A stretch of 64,000 bases of DNA, from positions 1 to 64,000 of the forward strand of contig JAJDAZ010000064.1 of NCBI GenBank assembly GCA_029261595.1, in the 5' to 3' direction. The DNA comes from Nitrospinaceae bacterium. GTDB lineage: Bacteria; Nitrospinota; Nitrospinia; Nitrospinales; VA-1. Shown here piece by piece: positions 47,291 to 56,646 of this stretch. Every line of letters starts with the position of its first letter. Position 1 is the first letter of the stretch. Position numbers and translations under genes: made by a program. The notes beneath the pieces are model-generated. The model saw only the letters and a program-made list of their open reading frames with translations. It was not told the DNA's origin and searched no databases.

Positions 47291-48100
47291 TTATCCGCCT
47301 CTGCGAATAATATCCACCATTTGTTTTCGGATGCTTCCCCGCTGGTAAACAATTTCAATCCGGCGATTGGTGGCGCGGTTCGTGGGACTGGTATTCGGTA
47401 CTTTGGGACGAAACTGAGCCAGTCCTTCTATGGAAAGATTTTCAGCGGGAAACCCTGATTCGACGAACATTCTGGCCACTTCAGCGGCTCTGGAAGCGGA
47501 AAGCTCCCAATTGGATGGAAATCTTTCGGTTTTAATGGGAGAATCATCGGTGTGGCCTTCAATTTTCACTTTGTAATTGAACTGGTTGAGCAGATCAAAC
47601 ACCTGCTTGATCACCTCATTGCCCTTCCAATTCATTCTGGCGGTTCCCGGAGAGAACAACACAATATCTGATACCGTGATCACCGCTCCCCGTTCGTCTG
47701 AAGAAACCTGAACCTGGCCGGCCAGTTTATTTTTGTAAACAAACTCTTCCACTTCGGACGCGATTTCCTCGATTTCCTTGGCCACCATCGCACCCACTTC
47801 ATCGACCGCCTTGACGCTCTCCTCGCTCAATTTCGCAGAGATGACATCCAGTCCCTGCCGGGTTCCCGCTTCGGGAATAGTCTCCGAGCCCAGCGCGCTT
47901 TTTAGAGATTCCTTAACCAATCGCCATTTTTCATCCTCAATGGACCCCATGGCAAAGAGAAGGATGAAGAAAACCATGAGCAGGGTGACAAGATCGGCAA
48001 AAGTCATGACCCATGCCGGTATTCCCGCTCCTTCGTCCTCCTCTTCCTCTTCTTCCTCTTCAGCAGGATCGGGCTCTTTTTTCTTTTCTTCTTCTGCCAT
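47291..48100 (-). CDS. motB: Flagellar stator protein MotB
   Basis: 269 residues. An acidic N-terminal tail (a run of Glu at 14-23), a single membrane helix with the ion-binding Asp in WVMTFADLVTLLMVFF, and a C-terminal OmpA-like peptidoglycan-binding domain (EGHTDDSP, SASRAAEVA). The unusually long Glu run is atypical. 6 bases after motA, forming one stator operon. Confidence 0.93.
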   Translation of the reverse strand: MAEEEKKKEPDPAEEEEEEEEDEGAGIPAWVMTFADLVTLLMVFFILLFAMGSIEDEKWRLVKESLKSALGSETIPEAGTRQGLDVISAKLSEESVKAVDEVGAMVAKEIEEIASEVEEFVYKNKLAGQVQVSSDERGAVITVSDIVLFSPGTARMNWKGNEVIKQVFDLLNQFNYKVKIEGHTDDSPIKTERFPSNWELSASRAAEVARMFVESGFPAENLSIEGLAQFRPKVPNTSPTNRATNRRIEIVYQRGSIRKQMVDIIRRGG

Positions 48101-48106
48101 AGTCAG

Positions 48107-48907
48107 TTATTTTTTCGCGGGTTTTTTATCGCCTTTGCCATCATCTTTAGCGGATTTTTTCCCATGATAAGAATCGAGGTAATTTTCCAGCACATCTTTC
48201 ATAAACCGTGGATTCACCCCTTTACGGATATAGGAAATCCCTTCCAGAACCAGACTCATTTCCAAACCTTCAGAAGCGCTACGACGCTTCAATTTAACCG
48301 TCATAGGAATAAAAAACAGGTTGGCCATGACGGCCCCATAAAAAGTGGTGATCAGAGCAATGGCCATTTTGGGACCTACGGAATCCACGTCGGACAGGTC
48401 GGCGAGCATCTGAATCAAACCGATCAAGGTTCCCACCATGCCAAAAGCCGGGGCAAAGGCTCCCATTTGATTAAAAATCTCCCAACCGTCTTTATGAGAT
48501 TTTTGAATTTGCTTGATTTCCCGTTTGAGCAAAGCGTTGACCGTGGCCTCATCTTTTCCATCCACGGTCATTTCCAAACCTTTTTTCAGAAACTCGTTGT
48601 CGATTTCCTTGAGCTTGGACTCAATGGCCAAAACTCCACCCTTCCTGGCCACATTACAAACATCGACCATGGATTCAATGAGCTGATAATGATCTGATTT
48701 TTTGACCATGAATACCCTGAGGAACAGTCCCATCACTTTCACCACTTCATTCATGGGAAAAGCAATAAAAATGGCCGCCATGGTCCCGCCGATAACAATC
48801 ATGGCTGAAGGAGCGGACCAGAACAGGGACAATCCGCTGTTCATCAGAATAGATGCCAGAACCAGTCCGATACCTGATATGATTCCCGCTAAGGTTGCAA
48901 TATCCAT
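48107..48907 (-). CDS. motA: Flagellar stator protein MotA (PomA type)
   Basis: 266 residues with four membrane segments and the conserved PAFGMVGTLIGLIQML in helix 3. The N-terminus ATLAGIISGIGLVLASI and lack of a long insert resemble PomA-like stators, which may use Na+; the ion is not certain from sequence. Couples ion flow to rotor torque with MotB. Confidence 0.93.
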   Translation of the reverse strand: MDIATLAGIISGIGLVLASILMNSGLSLFWSAPSAMIVIGGTMAAIFIAFPMNEVVKVMGLFLRVFMVKKSDHYQLIESMVDVCNVARKGGVLAIESKLKEIDNEFLKKGLEMTVDGKDEATVNALLKREIKQIQKSHKDGWEIFNQMGAFAPAFGMVGTLIGLIQMLADLSDVDSVGPKMAIALITTFYGAVMANLFFIPMTVKLKRRSASEGLEMSLVLEGISYIRKGVNPRFMKDVLENYLDSYHGKKSAKDDGKGDKKPAKK

Positions 48908-48910
48908 AAA

Positions 48911-50281
48911 TTAAGTGGGTTGTTTGATTTTTACGGCGCCGACAATAGGATCGACGGCATGAAACTTTAATATTTTGTTCAAAATATCTGCGTTCAGAAA
49001 CGTCCCCTTCATCAATAAATTGATTCCAGACTCCGAATAAATGTTTGCCGCCAGCTCCATCCCTTCCACCAGGGCAAACACCGAGCAGTCCAGGGTATTG
49101 TCTGTCTCAGGAGCCATTTGGGTTTGCCCATACTTTCCCAGAAAGTCCATGACCTGCTCATCGAAGAATTTCCCGCAAAGCGGGTTCATGGTAGCCAGGG
49201 CGTCCATGGGACTGTCGTCGGCATTGGAAATCCTGTAATGGTCAAAATAACTGGCAGCAGACACTATTCTCGATCCGACGGGAATCCGGTCGCCGTATAA
49301 TTTGTCGGGAAATCCCGACCCATCGACGTTTTCATGCAAATGCCGAAGGATATTGGCGATCAACTCGAACCCTGGAAAACCTTTGAGAAGCATCTCACCC
49401 ACCAAAGTATGATTGGTGTGCGATCTATTTTTCCCCTCATCCAGAGCTTCAATCCTTTTCTCCCGCGTCGGCAGAGCGGCGATTCCCAGTTCATGCAATC
49501 GGGCGGCGGTTTTGATATTGCGCATCTGATAGTCGGTGAGGTTCATCTTCTCGGCAATGAACATGGAAATTTTCGCCACCCGGTCCACATGGCCACGATG
49601 TTCGGGCTGGCGCAATTCGATGATATTGACGAGAAGGTCCTCGGTCGATTCAAAGCGTCGGCTGAGCTCATCGACCATGGAAGAAATTTGAGAGTTTTTT
49701 TCTTCCAACTGGCCGTTCAGTTCCTTCATTTCCTCAAGACTGGTTCCAAGGCGTCTCTTGTCGGCATTAAGCTCATGGTTCAGGTCGGCGACTTTTTTAT
49801 GAAACGTTTTCAGTTGGTCCAGCGCTTCCTCCAGTTGCTGGTTTTTTTCATGAATGGCGGTGTCCAGTTGCGCCACCCGCAAAACGGAATTCACGGCAAA
49901 TAGAAATTCGCCTTTTTTGACGGGTTTGGAAAGATAGGCTTGCGCACCAGCTTCATGGGCCCTACTGGCATCATCCGTTTCTGAATCGTGGTCGGACAAA
50001 ATAATGACGGCGCATTGGGGATGTTTTTTTCGGATTTGCCGGCAAACTTCAAACCCATCCATTTCCCCAGGCAATTTGGCGCCGCAAAGAACGATATTCG
50101 CCGACACCTCCTGCATTCTTTGAAGACCCTGCTCGCTGGTGTCCGAATGAAATACCTGAACGCTGCCTGATTCAAAGGATTGATTGATGATTTCCGCAAT
50201 CACTCTGGACAGGTCGGGATCATCATCAATACAAAGAATATTTTTTTCGAGTCCCTCGATACTCAAAAGTAGAATCTCCAA
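48911..50281 (-). CDS. Degenerate receiver / HD-GYP-like protein
   Basis: 456 residues: a receiver domain (ILCIDDDPD at 15-23), a coiled coil (about 150-215) and an HD-GYP-like domain. The phospho-acceptor position (residue 67 in IVLCGAKLP) is Gly, not Asp. In the HD motif LHELGIAALP replaces LHDIGKIGIP, and GYP reads GFP (VDGSGFPDKL). Some metal-binding His remain. It probably senses without phosphorylation and may not hydrolyse c-di-GMP. First gene before motA-motB (4-base gap), implying a role in motility control. Confidence 0.85.
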   Translation of the reverse strand: MEILLLSIEGLEKNILCIDDDPDLSRVIAEIINQSFESGSVQVFHSDTSEQGLQRMQEVSANIVLCGAKLPGEMDGFEVCRQIRKKHPQCAVIILSDHDSETDDASRAHEAGAQAYLSKPVKKGEFLFAVNSVLRVAQLDTAIHEKNQQLEEALDQLKTFHKKVADLNHELNADKRRLGTSLEEMKELNGQLEEKNSQISSMVDELSRRFESTEDLLVNIIELRQPEHRGHVDRVAKISMFIAEKMNLTDYQMRNIKTAARLHELGIAALPTREKRIEALDEGKNRSHTNHTLVGEMLLKGFPGFELIANILRHLHENVDGSGFPDKLYGDRIPVGSRIVSAASYFDHYRISNADDSPMDALATMNPLCGKFFDEQVMDFLGKYGQTQMAPETDNTLDCSVFALVEGMELAANIYSESGINLLMKGTFLNADILNKILKFHAVDPIVGAVKIKQPT

Positions 50282-50592
50282 AACGAATTAGAAGTCTCTA
50301 CAACGGGCCAAATAAAGTTGGCACCCGATGTAAACCTGGTAAAACGGGCGGTGGAAGAGAAAAGTATTCTCCCCATTTTCCTGGGAAAAATCGCTTTTTT
50401 GGCGCACCAATAATCTCTTAACTGATTGATTTTATGATAAATACTACGATTTAAGGAGTCAAGGAAAACTTTATTTTCGGACTGGGGATGCTCAAAAAGG
50501 GGCGGTTTTTCAATGGCTATGGGAGGGATAAATAATAGGCTTGATGAGGCTGTTTCGGGTCCATCACCCCGAAACCTGTTGGACTACCGGCT
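50282..50592. other. Intergenic region with a palindromic hairpin
   Basis: No gene seen. GTTTCGGG (50552-50559) pairs with CCCGAAAC (50568-50575), a hairpin 17 bases beyond the NACHT-type gene stop; lacking a T-run, it is a weak terminator or an RNA-stability element. The promoter for the receiver-motA-motB operon should lie near 50282-50350 but no boxes are clear. Confidence 0.45.
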
Positions 50593-52980
50593 TCAATCTT
50601 CCTCATCTTCTTCAATTTCGGTGAGCCTGGGACCGGAGACACAACGCAGGCCGACGGTGGGATGCCTTTCTGACGGGTCGAAGGAATTGCGGAATTTGCA
50701 CTTGGAATGGATCAGATAATTGAGCCAGGACCCGCCCCGGACGATTCGCTGGGTGGTGTGTTTGGAGGCGAAGAGTTGCACGCACCATTCCCAGACATTG
50801 CCGGACATATCAAAACAGCCATAGGCGGAAATCCCCTGCTCAAATTCTTCCACCACATTGGTCTTGCCAAAAACATAATCGGCGGTGTTGTTGTAGCCGG
50901 CCTGATACCCCATCGCTTCTCCCCAGGGGTAGTCCCGCCCATCCGTGCCACGCGCGGCTTTTTCCCACTCCTTCTCAGTGGGCAACCGCTTGCCCGACCA
51001 AATGGAAAAGGCCAGCGCCTCATAATGGTTGATGCCGATCACCGGTTGATCCGGGGAATTTGAATACAAAGGATAGCGAAAGCGGTGATTGGGGTCGAAC
51101 TCTTGATATAAGGCGTTGGTCACCGGAAACTTCATGATGGAATATTCCATGAGGTTGATCTGGTCCTCTTCATCTTTTTCTTCCTGATAAATGAATTTGC
51201 CTGCAGGAATGGTCACCATTTCGCCCCATTTTTTTATCAGGGACAACTTCACCTGTTCAGGATTTTTGGATTCTGACAGAAAACCTCTAAGCTCGTCGAT
51301 CTCCTGCAAGGGTTCGAAATCCTGAACATCCACCAGGGAGTGAACATCCAGCCCCTTTAAGGCCAAAAGCAGTTCCAGGGTGGCGAACAGAATACGGCTG
51401 TCTCGCTTCTCACGCTGAAGCAAATCGCCAATGCGTTGATCAAGAAAATTCTGGTCAACGGTCTTGATCACCTCACCTGTCTGGATGGCCCTAAACCCGA
51501 CAAATTGCGGGTAAGCTTCCTTGCATTGGTATTTCAGCAAATGACCGGTGAGAATGATTTTATCCCGTGCAAGGTCCCGGGTTTCGCTCAGGCAGTGCCC
51601 CGCCAGAAAAACCGCACCCTCTTCAAGAAGAATATCGAACAGCTCATTTCCCGGAACCATCGCGGCCAGAAATTTAATGACCTCCTCCCAGATTTCTTCC
51701 CGGCAATGGGAGCGAACATGTGCCTGCCAGTCCGGTTGCAGGGCCAGATGCCTGGCGGCGAAATATTCCTGAAACGAGGGATGCCGGTATTCGAACCGGG
51801 TGGGAGTCTGTTGCAAAACAAAATCCAGCTCGGCGGGAATCTCGACCGATTCGTCGCTTTTTGCCAGTTCCTGCAATATTTCCCTGGAAAATCCCAGCTC
51901 GACATCCTCCAACCGTTGCGCCCGATCCTTTTCCAGCAATTGGAAAGAGACTTTCGTCAACCATGCCGGAATATCGTTTTCCTTCCCGTCCTCCGGAAGA
52001 ATATTGCCAAGCATATGATCGAAATAAGCAGAATATAGACCCCCGCGATTAGACAGCCCTTCAAGAAGTTCGTGTTCAGCAAGGGTGGGGATCATTTTCA
52101 ACAAGATCGGAATCTGCCCCACCTCCGGGAAATTTATAAAAACCTCTTTCAACCATTTGAGGTTTCCTGAATCCCCCAGAAAATCCCGGCGGTCTTTCTC
52201 GTCGATATCCTGCATCTTGCACTGGAACGCGGAATCCTGGCCCTTTCTCACAACCGAGTCCGTCGCCAGGGGTCCGAGATTGAAGGGTCGCGTCGCCAAA
52301 ATCACCACATTACTGCGGAAGAAATTGTCGTCCACAAAGGTGTCTAGATAGATATGGAAGCGGTCCTCCGGGTCCAGTTGATCCAACCCGTCCAGAAGAA
52401 AAACGATTTTACTGGTCTGGTTGATCAATTGGACCGTCTTATAGAGAAGGGTTTCATCCAGATCCAGTTCCGGGAATTCCTCCTGCTCCAGCAAAACCAC
52501 CTTGAGGATATCCTGATAAACCGTTTCGTAAAATTGCGTGAGCCCCGTGCCTTCTGGCAGGTTTCCCAGATGAAAATACAGCGGCAGGGGATACACCGGA
52601 TGGGCTGTTCCCAGCAACAGCTTTTCCTGATAGTTTTTAAGGTAGCCGGTTTTCCCCATGCCCAGTTCCGCCTGGAGCATGATTTTAAGGCCGTTGACTT
52701 CCAGCAGGTCCTCGTGAATGGCCCGGTAAGAGGGAAACACCTGCTCCTGCAGGCTCTGGCGATGCGGGATCGGGTTGGTGTCCAGCAAAACCGGCTGAAT
52801 ATGGCTTTTGCCGCTCCGTTGCTCACCCAGATTTTCGTCCAGCCAGACCGTCACGATTTTGAGCTGTTGTTTCCGATACGTGTCGATCACCCATTCCTGA
52901 GATTCCTCCAGCTTGGTTTGAACAACCGGGGACTCGTCGCCGGAGGGTTTTGGAACGGGTAAATCATTTGTTTCACTCAT
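50593..52980 (-). CDS. NACHT-type NTPase with C-terminal formylglycine-generating-enzyme-like domain
   Basis: 795 residues. N-terminal segment of about 90 residues, then an STAND/NACHT ATPase: Walker A AELGMGKTGY near 103, Walker B FLLDGLDQL near 193, ATRPF sensor near 230. The C-terminal third (about 585-785) has the FGE-sulfatase fold: PVTNALYQEF, SGKRLPTEKEWEKAARG, DMSGNVWEW and IVRGGSW...GLRCVSG. FGE-like domains in such proteins usually act in ligand binding, as the catalytic cysteines are not clear here. NACHT ATPases in bacteria can be antiphage sensors. No reverse transcriptase or effector gene adjoins it. Confidence 0.82.
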   Translation of the reverse strand: MSETNDLPVPKPSGDESPVVQTKLEESQEWVIDTYRKQQLKIVTVWLDENLGEQRSGKSHIQPVLLDTNPIPHRQSLQEQVFPSYRAIHEDLLEVNGLKIMLQAELGMGKTGYLKNYQEKLLLGTAHPVYPLPLYFHLGNLPEGTGLTQFYETVYQDILKVVLLEQEEFPELDLDETLLYKTVQLINQTSKIVFLLDGLDQLDPEDRFHIYLDTFVDDNFFRSNVVILATRPFNLGPLATDSVVRKGQDSAFQCKMQDIDEKDRRDFLGDSGNLKWLKEVFINFPEVGQIPILLKMIPTLAEHELLEGLSNRGGLYSAYFDHMLGNILPEDGKENDIPAWLTKVSFQLLEKDRAQRLEDVELGFSREILQELAKSDESVEIPAELDFVLQQTPTRFEYRHPSFQEYFAARHLALQPDWQAHVRSHCREEIWEEVIKFLAAMVPGNELFDILLEEGAVFLAGHCLSETRDLARDKIILTGHLLKYQCKEAYPQFVGFRAIQTGEVIKTVDQNFLDQRIGDLLQREKRDSRILFATLELLLALKGLDVHSLVDVQDFEPLQEIDELRGFLSESKNPEQVKLSLIKKWGEMVTIPAGKFIYQEEKDEEDQINLMEYSIMKFPVTNALYQEFDPNHRFRYPLYSNSPDQPVIGINHYEALAFSIWSGKRLPTEKEWEKAARGTDGRDYPWGEAMGYQAGYNNTADYVFGKTNVVEEFEQGISAYGCFDMSGNVWEWCVQLFASKHTTQRIVRGGSWLNYLIHSKCKFRNSFDPSERHPTVGLRCVSGPRLTEIEEDEED

Positions 52981-53065
52981 AGGGCAGGTTCTTTATAATC
53001 AATTGGTATCCTAAGATATTATCACAAGGAAACCATCCGCCCCCATCAATAGTCCGAAATAACCC

Positions 53066-53713
53066 ATGATTCCCCTGAGCGACGAAAACCCGACCCGAAA
53101 TTTCCCCCTCATGACCCTCCTGGCGATCGGGTTGAATATCTGGGCCTATTTCACGACCTTTTTCGACTCGACCATCCCGCCGGAAATGGTGCTAAACCAA
53201 TACGGTCTGGTTCCCTACAACCTGGTCCATTCCCCGGTCACCGAATATCCCCTGATTTATTCCTCCATGTTCCTGCATGCCGGTTTCTGGCATCTGGCCG
53301 GGAATATGCTCTATCTCTGGATTTTCGGCAACAATATCGAAGACGTGCTGGGGAAATTCCGGTTCATCCTGTTCTATCTGGTGTGCGGAACCATCGCCGC
53401 CCTCGGCCACATCGCCACCAATACCGATTCGGTCATTCCGATGGTCGGAGCCAGCGGCGCGGTGTCCGGTGTTCTGGGGGCCTATCTCGTGCTCTTTCCC
53501 TTCGCCCGGGTGAAGACGCTCATTTTCATTGTCGTCTTCGTGACCGTCATCCGCATTCCAGCACTGGTGCTTCTGGGGCTTTGGATCGGCCTTCAGGTCA
53601 TGAACGGAATGGCCGTTTCCGGCGGAGCTCCGGGTGTGGCATGGTTCGCACATATTGGAGGGTTTCTGGCGGGGATGATCCTCATCCTGCCGTTTCGCGG
53701 GATGCGGACCTGA
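53066..53713 (+). CDS. Rhomboid-family intramembrane serine protease
   Basis: 215 residues, six or so membrane helices, catalytic GASGAVSG with Ser and His in AHIGGFLAG; HAGFWHLAGNMLYLWIFG precedes. Cleaves membrane proteins; substrate unknown. Divergent from the NACHT-type gene by 85 bases. Confidence 0.9.
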   Translation: MIPLSDENPTRNFPLMTLLAIGLNIWAYFTTFFDSTIPPEMVLNQYGLVPYNLVHSPVTEYPLIYSSMFLHAGFWHLAGNMLYLWIFGNNIEDVLGKFRFILFYLVCGTIAALGHIATNTDSVIPMVGASGAVSGVLGAYLVLFPFARVKTLIFIVVFVTVIRIPALVLLGLWIGLQVMNGMAVSGGAPGVAWFAHIGGFLAGMILILPFRGMRT

Positions 53714-53829
53714 AAACACCAAATATTCAAAAGGCAGACTATCTGACGCCACCACCGCTTTCTTTAACTTCTCCTCTCTCAAACGTGCCACTATGCATGG
53801 TTGTCATTCACTAAAGAGGAAGGGGATTT

Positions 53830-54150
53830 ATGACCGAGCATAATTTAGGGAAATGGAACCATGTCATGGATGGGCAAGGCAAAGTATTTACCATCAATGG
53901 GCAGCAAGTAGCCATGTTTAACATTGATGGTGAACTTTTTGCTTTTGACGATGCCTGCCCGCACGTGGGAGCATCTTTGGGAACCGGCAAATTGGAAGGA
54001 AAACTGGTGACCTGCCCCGCCCACGATTGGCAATTTGATGTCACCAATGGGGAATGTATTACTGTCGACAGGTGTGATGATGGGTGCACTGTTGATACTT
54101 ATCCGGTAAAAATAAAAAACGACGAGATAATTTTAAGCATGCCTTCTTAA
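53830..54150 (+). CDS. Rieske [2Fe-2S] ferredoxin-like protein
   Basis: 106 residues; cluster ligands in CPHVGASL and CPAHDWQFD, about 17 residues apart. Small stand-alone Rieske proteins supply electrons to oxygenases or belong to nitrite reductase (NirD-like). AAGAGGAAGGGG lies about 7-15 bases upstream as a ribosome site. No oxygenase nearby. Confidence 0.92.
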   Translation: MTEHNLGKWNHVMDGQGKVFTINGQQVAMFNIDGELFAFDDACPHVGASLGTGKLEGKLVTCPAHDWQFDVTNGECITVDRCDDGCTVDTYPVKIKNDEIILSMPS

Positions 54151-54289
54151 GCTAATCCGTATTGCCGCTAAATATTGAAAATATAATGCCTGTTGTCGGC
54201 TCCAAGCGGACATTTACTTGGAAACATGCAACTTGATGAAAAAGTATTTTGCCGTATATTAAAGCGAAAGTAATTTCATACGTTAACAA

Positions 54290-54580
54290 ATGAAAAACGA
54301 TAAATGGAACAGGCAAAAAATTCGCAGGGTTTTGACCCCAGCAATTTGGGTGATCGGGTTTTTATACACTATCCGGTCGCATCACACCGGTTGCCCAAGG
54401 GAAGTCATTCTGGCTGGCTGGCTCATTGCGCCGGTAGTGTGGCTAATGCTTGAAAACTGGTTTCTGTACGAGCACGGCAAGGACGATTGGGAGCAATTCA
54501 AAAAATGGCAATGGCACCAACGCAATTTATGGCTGGGCACATCGGCCTTCCTCGCAATAAAATATCTACCCCTAGCATGA
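54290..54580 (+). CDS. Small membrane protein of unknown function
   Basis: 96 residues with two or three hydrophobic helices (TPAIWVIGFLYTI; VILAGWLIAPVVWLML; LWLGTSAFLAIKYL) and charged loops with several Trp. I recognise no family. Ends before the paired hairpins at 54650-54698. Confidence 0.6.
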   Translation: MKNDKWNRQKIRRVLTPAIWVIGFLYTIRSHHTGCPREVILAGWLIAPVVWLMLENWFLYEHGKDDWEQFKKWQWHQRNLWLGTSAFLAIKYLPLA

Positions 54581-54649
54581 TTTGGCCTTAGCAACATTAA
54601 TTCTGTCAGTGATTAACCTGCAGTCCCGTTCCCCCAGCCCAAAGGTGGA

Positions 54650-54698
54650 CACTTTGCGTTAAAAAGCAAAGTGCTGGCACAGGCCTTGCGGCCTGTGC
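54650..54698. terminator. Two adjacent hairpins between convergent genes
   Basis: CACTTTGC (54650-54657) pairs with GCAAAGTG (54666-54673), and GCACAGGCC (54677-54685) with GGCCTGTGC (54690-54698) around TTGC. They separate a plus-strand gene from the convergent beta-propeller gene and probably act as a bidirectional terminator, or belong to a repeat family. Confidence 0.55.
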
Positions 54699-54724
54699 TC
54701 CAACAAAAGATTAAGATACACTTC

Positions 54725-55732
54725 TCAATCCCGATAGGCCACGCCGTGGGTTTCACCGTCTGCATCGACCTTGGTCGTGACGCTCAAATCGGCGGCGGAA
54801 ACCACGGCCAGTTTGTTTTCATCGCGGATCGCCACGTAAACCGTTTTCCCGTCCGAACTGATAGCTATCATATCCGGACGCTTGCCCATGGCCGCGGTTT
54901 TGACGATTTTCCGACTGGCGGTGTCGATCATCGCTATCTGTCCCAGTCCCCGCTGACCAACATAAACGGTCTTTCCGTCCGGGCTGTGCACCAGTCCATG
55001 GGGTTCTCCCGGCACTTCGATGGAAGCTTCCACCGCACCGGTCTGAGGATTCAGCAATAGCAATTTATTATCCGCAGGAGCGGTGAGCCACAACAGGCCC
55101 CAGTCATCGGTGGGTTTGATGGCCATAGCGCCTTTAGCCCCCGCCACGGTCTGGGAAATCTCGTGGGTCTTCACATCCACTATCGAAATAGTCGCGTCCC
55201 CGGCGTTGACCACGTACACCTTACGTCCTCCGGGAGAAAATACCGCCGTGATGGCTTTTTTGCCTGTCGGCATGGTGTGAATGGCCGTTTTCGTCGCCAC
55301 ATCGATGAAAGTGATGTTTCCCGCGCCCACATTGCAGACGACGGCGGTTTTTCCATCGGGAGACACCGCCACATCGTGGGCCTTAGTATCGGTCTTAACA
55401 TCAGCCAGTATCTCTTTCGACACGGCATCGATGATGGTGATGCTACCGGTCCCCAGATTGGCGATGAAGGCCAGCTTGGAATCCGGGCTGAAAGTGACAT
55501 TATGAGCCCCGGCGCCGGTGGCGATGGTCTTCACCACCTGATTGGAACCCGTATCGATGATCTGGACGTTCGCCCCTTTCATATTCGCGACCCACACCTC
55601 ACCCGCGATGCTCTCCTGGACCTGGAAAGCCCCCGAAAGGAATAGAACCGTGAAAATAGAAACCGCAAACGTAATCAGTGGCTGACTCTTTCGCCCAATA
55701 GTATTGATTGAATTGATCTTATCTCCGCGCAT
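54725..55732 (-). CDS. Secreted YVTN-type beta-propeller protein
   Basis: 335 residues. Hydrophobic N-terminal export signal (ITFAVSIFTVLFLSGAFQV), then about seven repeats of the form SPDGKTVYV / TIDT-x-VV of 40-42 residues (SPDSKLAFIANLG, SPDGKTAVVCNVG, SPGGRKVYVVNAG, HSPDGKTVYVGQ, SSDGKTVYVAI). Proteins of this type bind ligands or partner cytochromes; no haem-binding motif is seen. Role unknown. Confidence 0.85.
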   Translation of the reverse strand: MRGDKINSINTIGRKSQPLITFAVSIFTVLFLSGAFQVQESIAGEVWVANMKGANVQIIDTGSNQVVKTIATGAGAHNVTFSPDSKLAFIANLGTGSITIIDAVSKEILADVKTDTKAHDVAVSPDGKTAVVCNVGAGNITFIDVATKTAIHTMPTGKKAITAVFSPGGRKVYVVNAGDATISIVDVKTHEISQTVAGAKGAMAIKPTDDWGLLWLTAPADNKLLLLNPQTGAVEASIEVPGEPHGLVHSPDGKTVYVGQRGLGQIAMIDTASRKIVKTAAMGKRPDMIAISSDGKTVYVAIRDENKLAVVSAADLSVTTKVDADGETHGVAYRD

Positions 55733-56033
55733 ATTTTGCCTCCAGAGGAAAATAAAGGATGGATGACTTACATTTAATTTTTTATTGAGATTTTAATAAT
55801 GTGGTCCCTTTTGAGATGAAACTTATGGACAAATGGGTTTTTTAAATTGAAATCTCAATCCTGGAAGGTCAATATGTGGAGGGTGAGGGCTTTTGCGCCC
55901 GATTCGTATAACTTGAAAAATACTCATCAAAGGACTATAAATCGAATGTGTCTCCAGCTAAAATCCTATTTTGGTCCACATTCGATTGAAGATAGAAGAC
56001 TAATGGTATTAACCTTTTGGAAAGAGAATTAAC
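55733..56033. other. Intergenic region with a long inverted repeat
   Basis: The stretch between divergent genes includes AATCGAATGTG (55940-55950) and CACATTCGATT (55977-55987), a perfect 11-bp inverted repeat with an additional AAAAT/ATTTT pairing inside. It lies about 46 bases before the start of the GRDP-like gene. Elsewhere in the interval I see no gene. Confidence 0.5.
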
Positions 56034-56546
56034 ATGGAAAACACGATTTCTTTTGAAAGCTTTAATAGACCTCTTGATTTAGAGCCCATCAAGTTTTCGC
56101 TGGCTATGCGGGAGGAAGGTCCCGGCTGGTCTCATGAAAAAATAGAGAGCTTGGAAAACTGGTATCGCAGATTCCTGTTTTTGGTCCATTTGTTTCCTGA
56201 AAAAACCATTGTTCCCACGAAGGACATCGACACATTTTGGCACACTCACATTCTCGACACGAAAAAATACATGGCAGATTGCGAGTCTTTGTTCGGTGGT
56301 TATTTTCACCACTTCCCCTATTTTGGTATGCGGGGAGAAGAAGACCGAATGAACCTGGAAGAAGCCTTTAACGAAACCGAAGAATTATACCTGAAAATAT
56401 TTGGCGAATCCCCATTGAGCTGTGGCATCGCTGACTGCGGCGCTTTATGCAACGAACCCACACCAGAAGGCAAAGAGGGCACCCTCCGGGCCAGCATTCG
56501 CCCTACCCTGACAGGATTGAATTCTACTTTCCAGATGAATGCGTGA
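56034..56546 (+). CDS. Glycine-rich-domain-containing-protein-like (DUF1399-like) protein
   Basis: 170 residues. DIDTFWHTHILDTKKYMADC followed by LFGGYFHHFPYFGMRGEED is the signature of the DUF1399/GRDP-like family. The Trp-His-Thr-His and Phe-His-His clusters suggest metal or ligand binding. C-terminal part has Cys in CGIADCGALC. Function unknown. Confidence 0.75.
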   Translation: MENTISFESFNRPLDLEPIKFSLAMREEGPGWSHEKIESLENWYRRFLFLVHLFPEKTIVPTKDIDTFWHTHILDTKKYMADCESLFGGYFHHFPYFGMRGEEDRMNLEEAFNETEELYLKIFGESPLSCGIADCGALCNEPTPEGKEGTLRASIRPTLTGLNSTFQMNA

Positions 56547-56646
56547 CTGCGATGAATGTCGCGTTGACTTAATGCAGTTATGATCGAGGAATTCTCAATC
56601 CTGGGTGGAAAACTCAAGTTTTATGTTTTAACTTTTATTCTAAAAA

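Noticed and set aside
50593-52980. Diversity-generating retroelement at the NACHT-FGE gene
   Set aside because: No reverse transcriptase gene or second copy of the 3' end is in this window; left as a check, not a claim.
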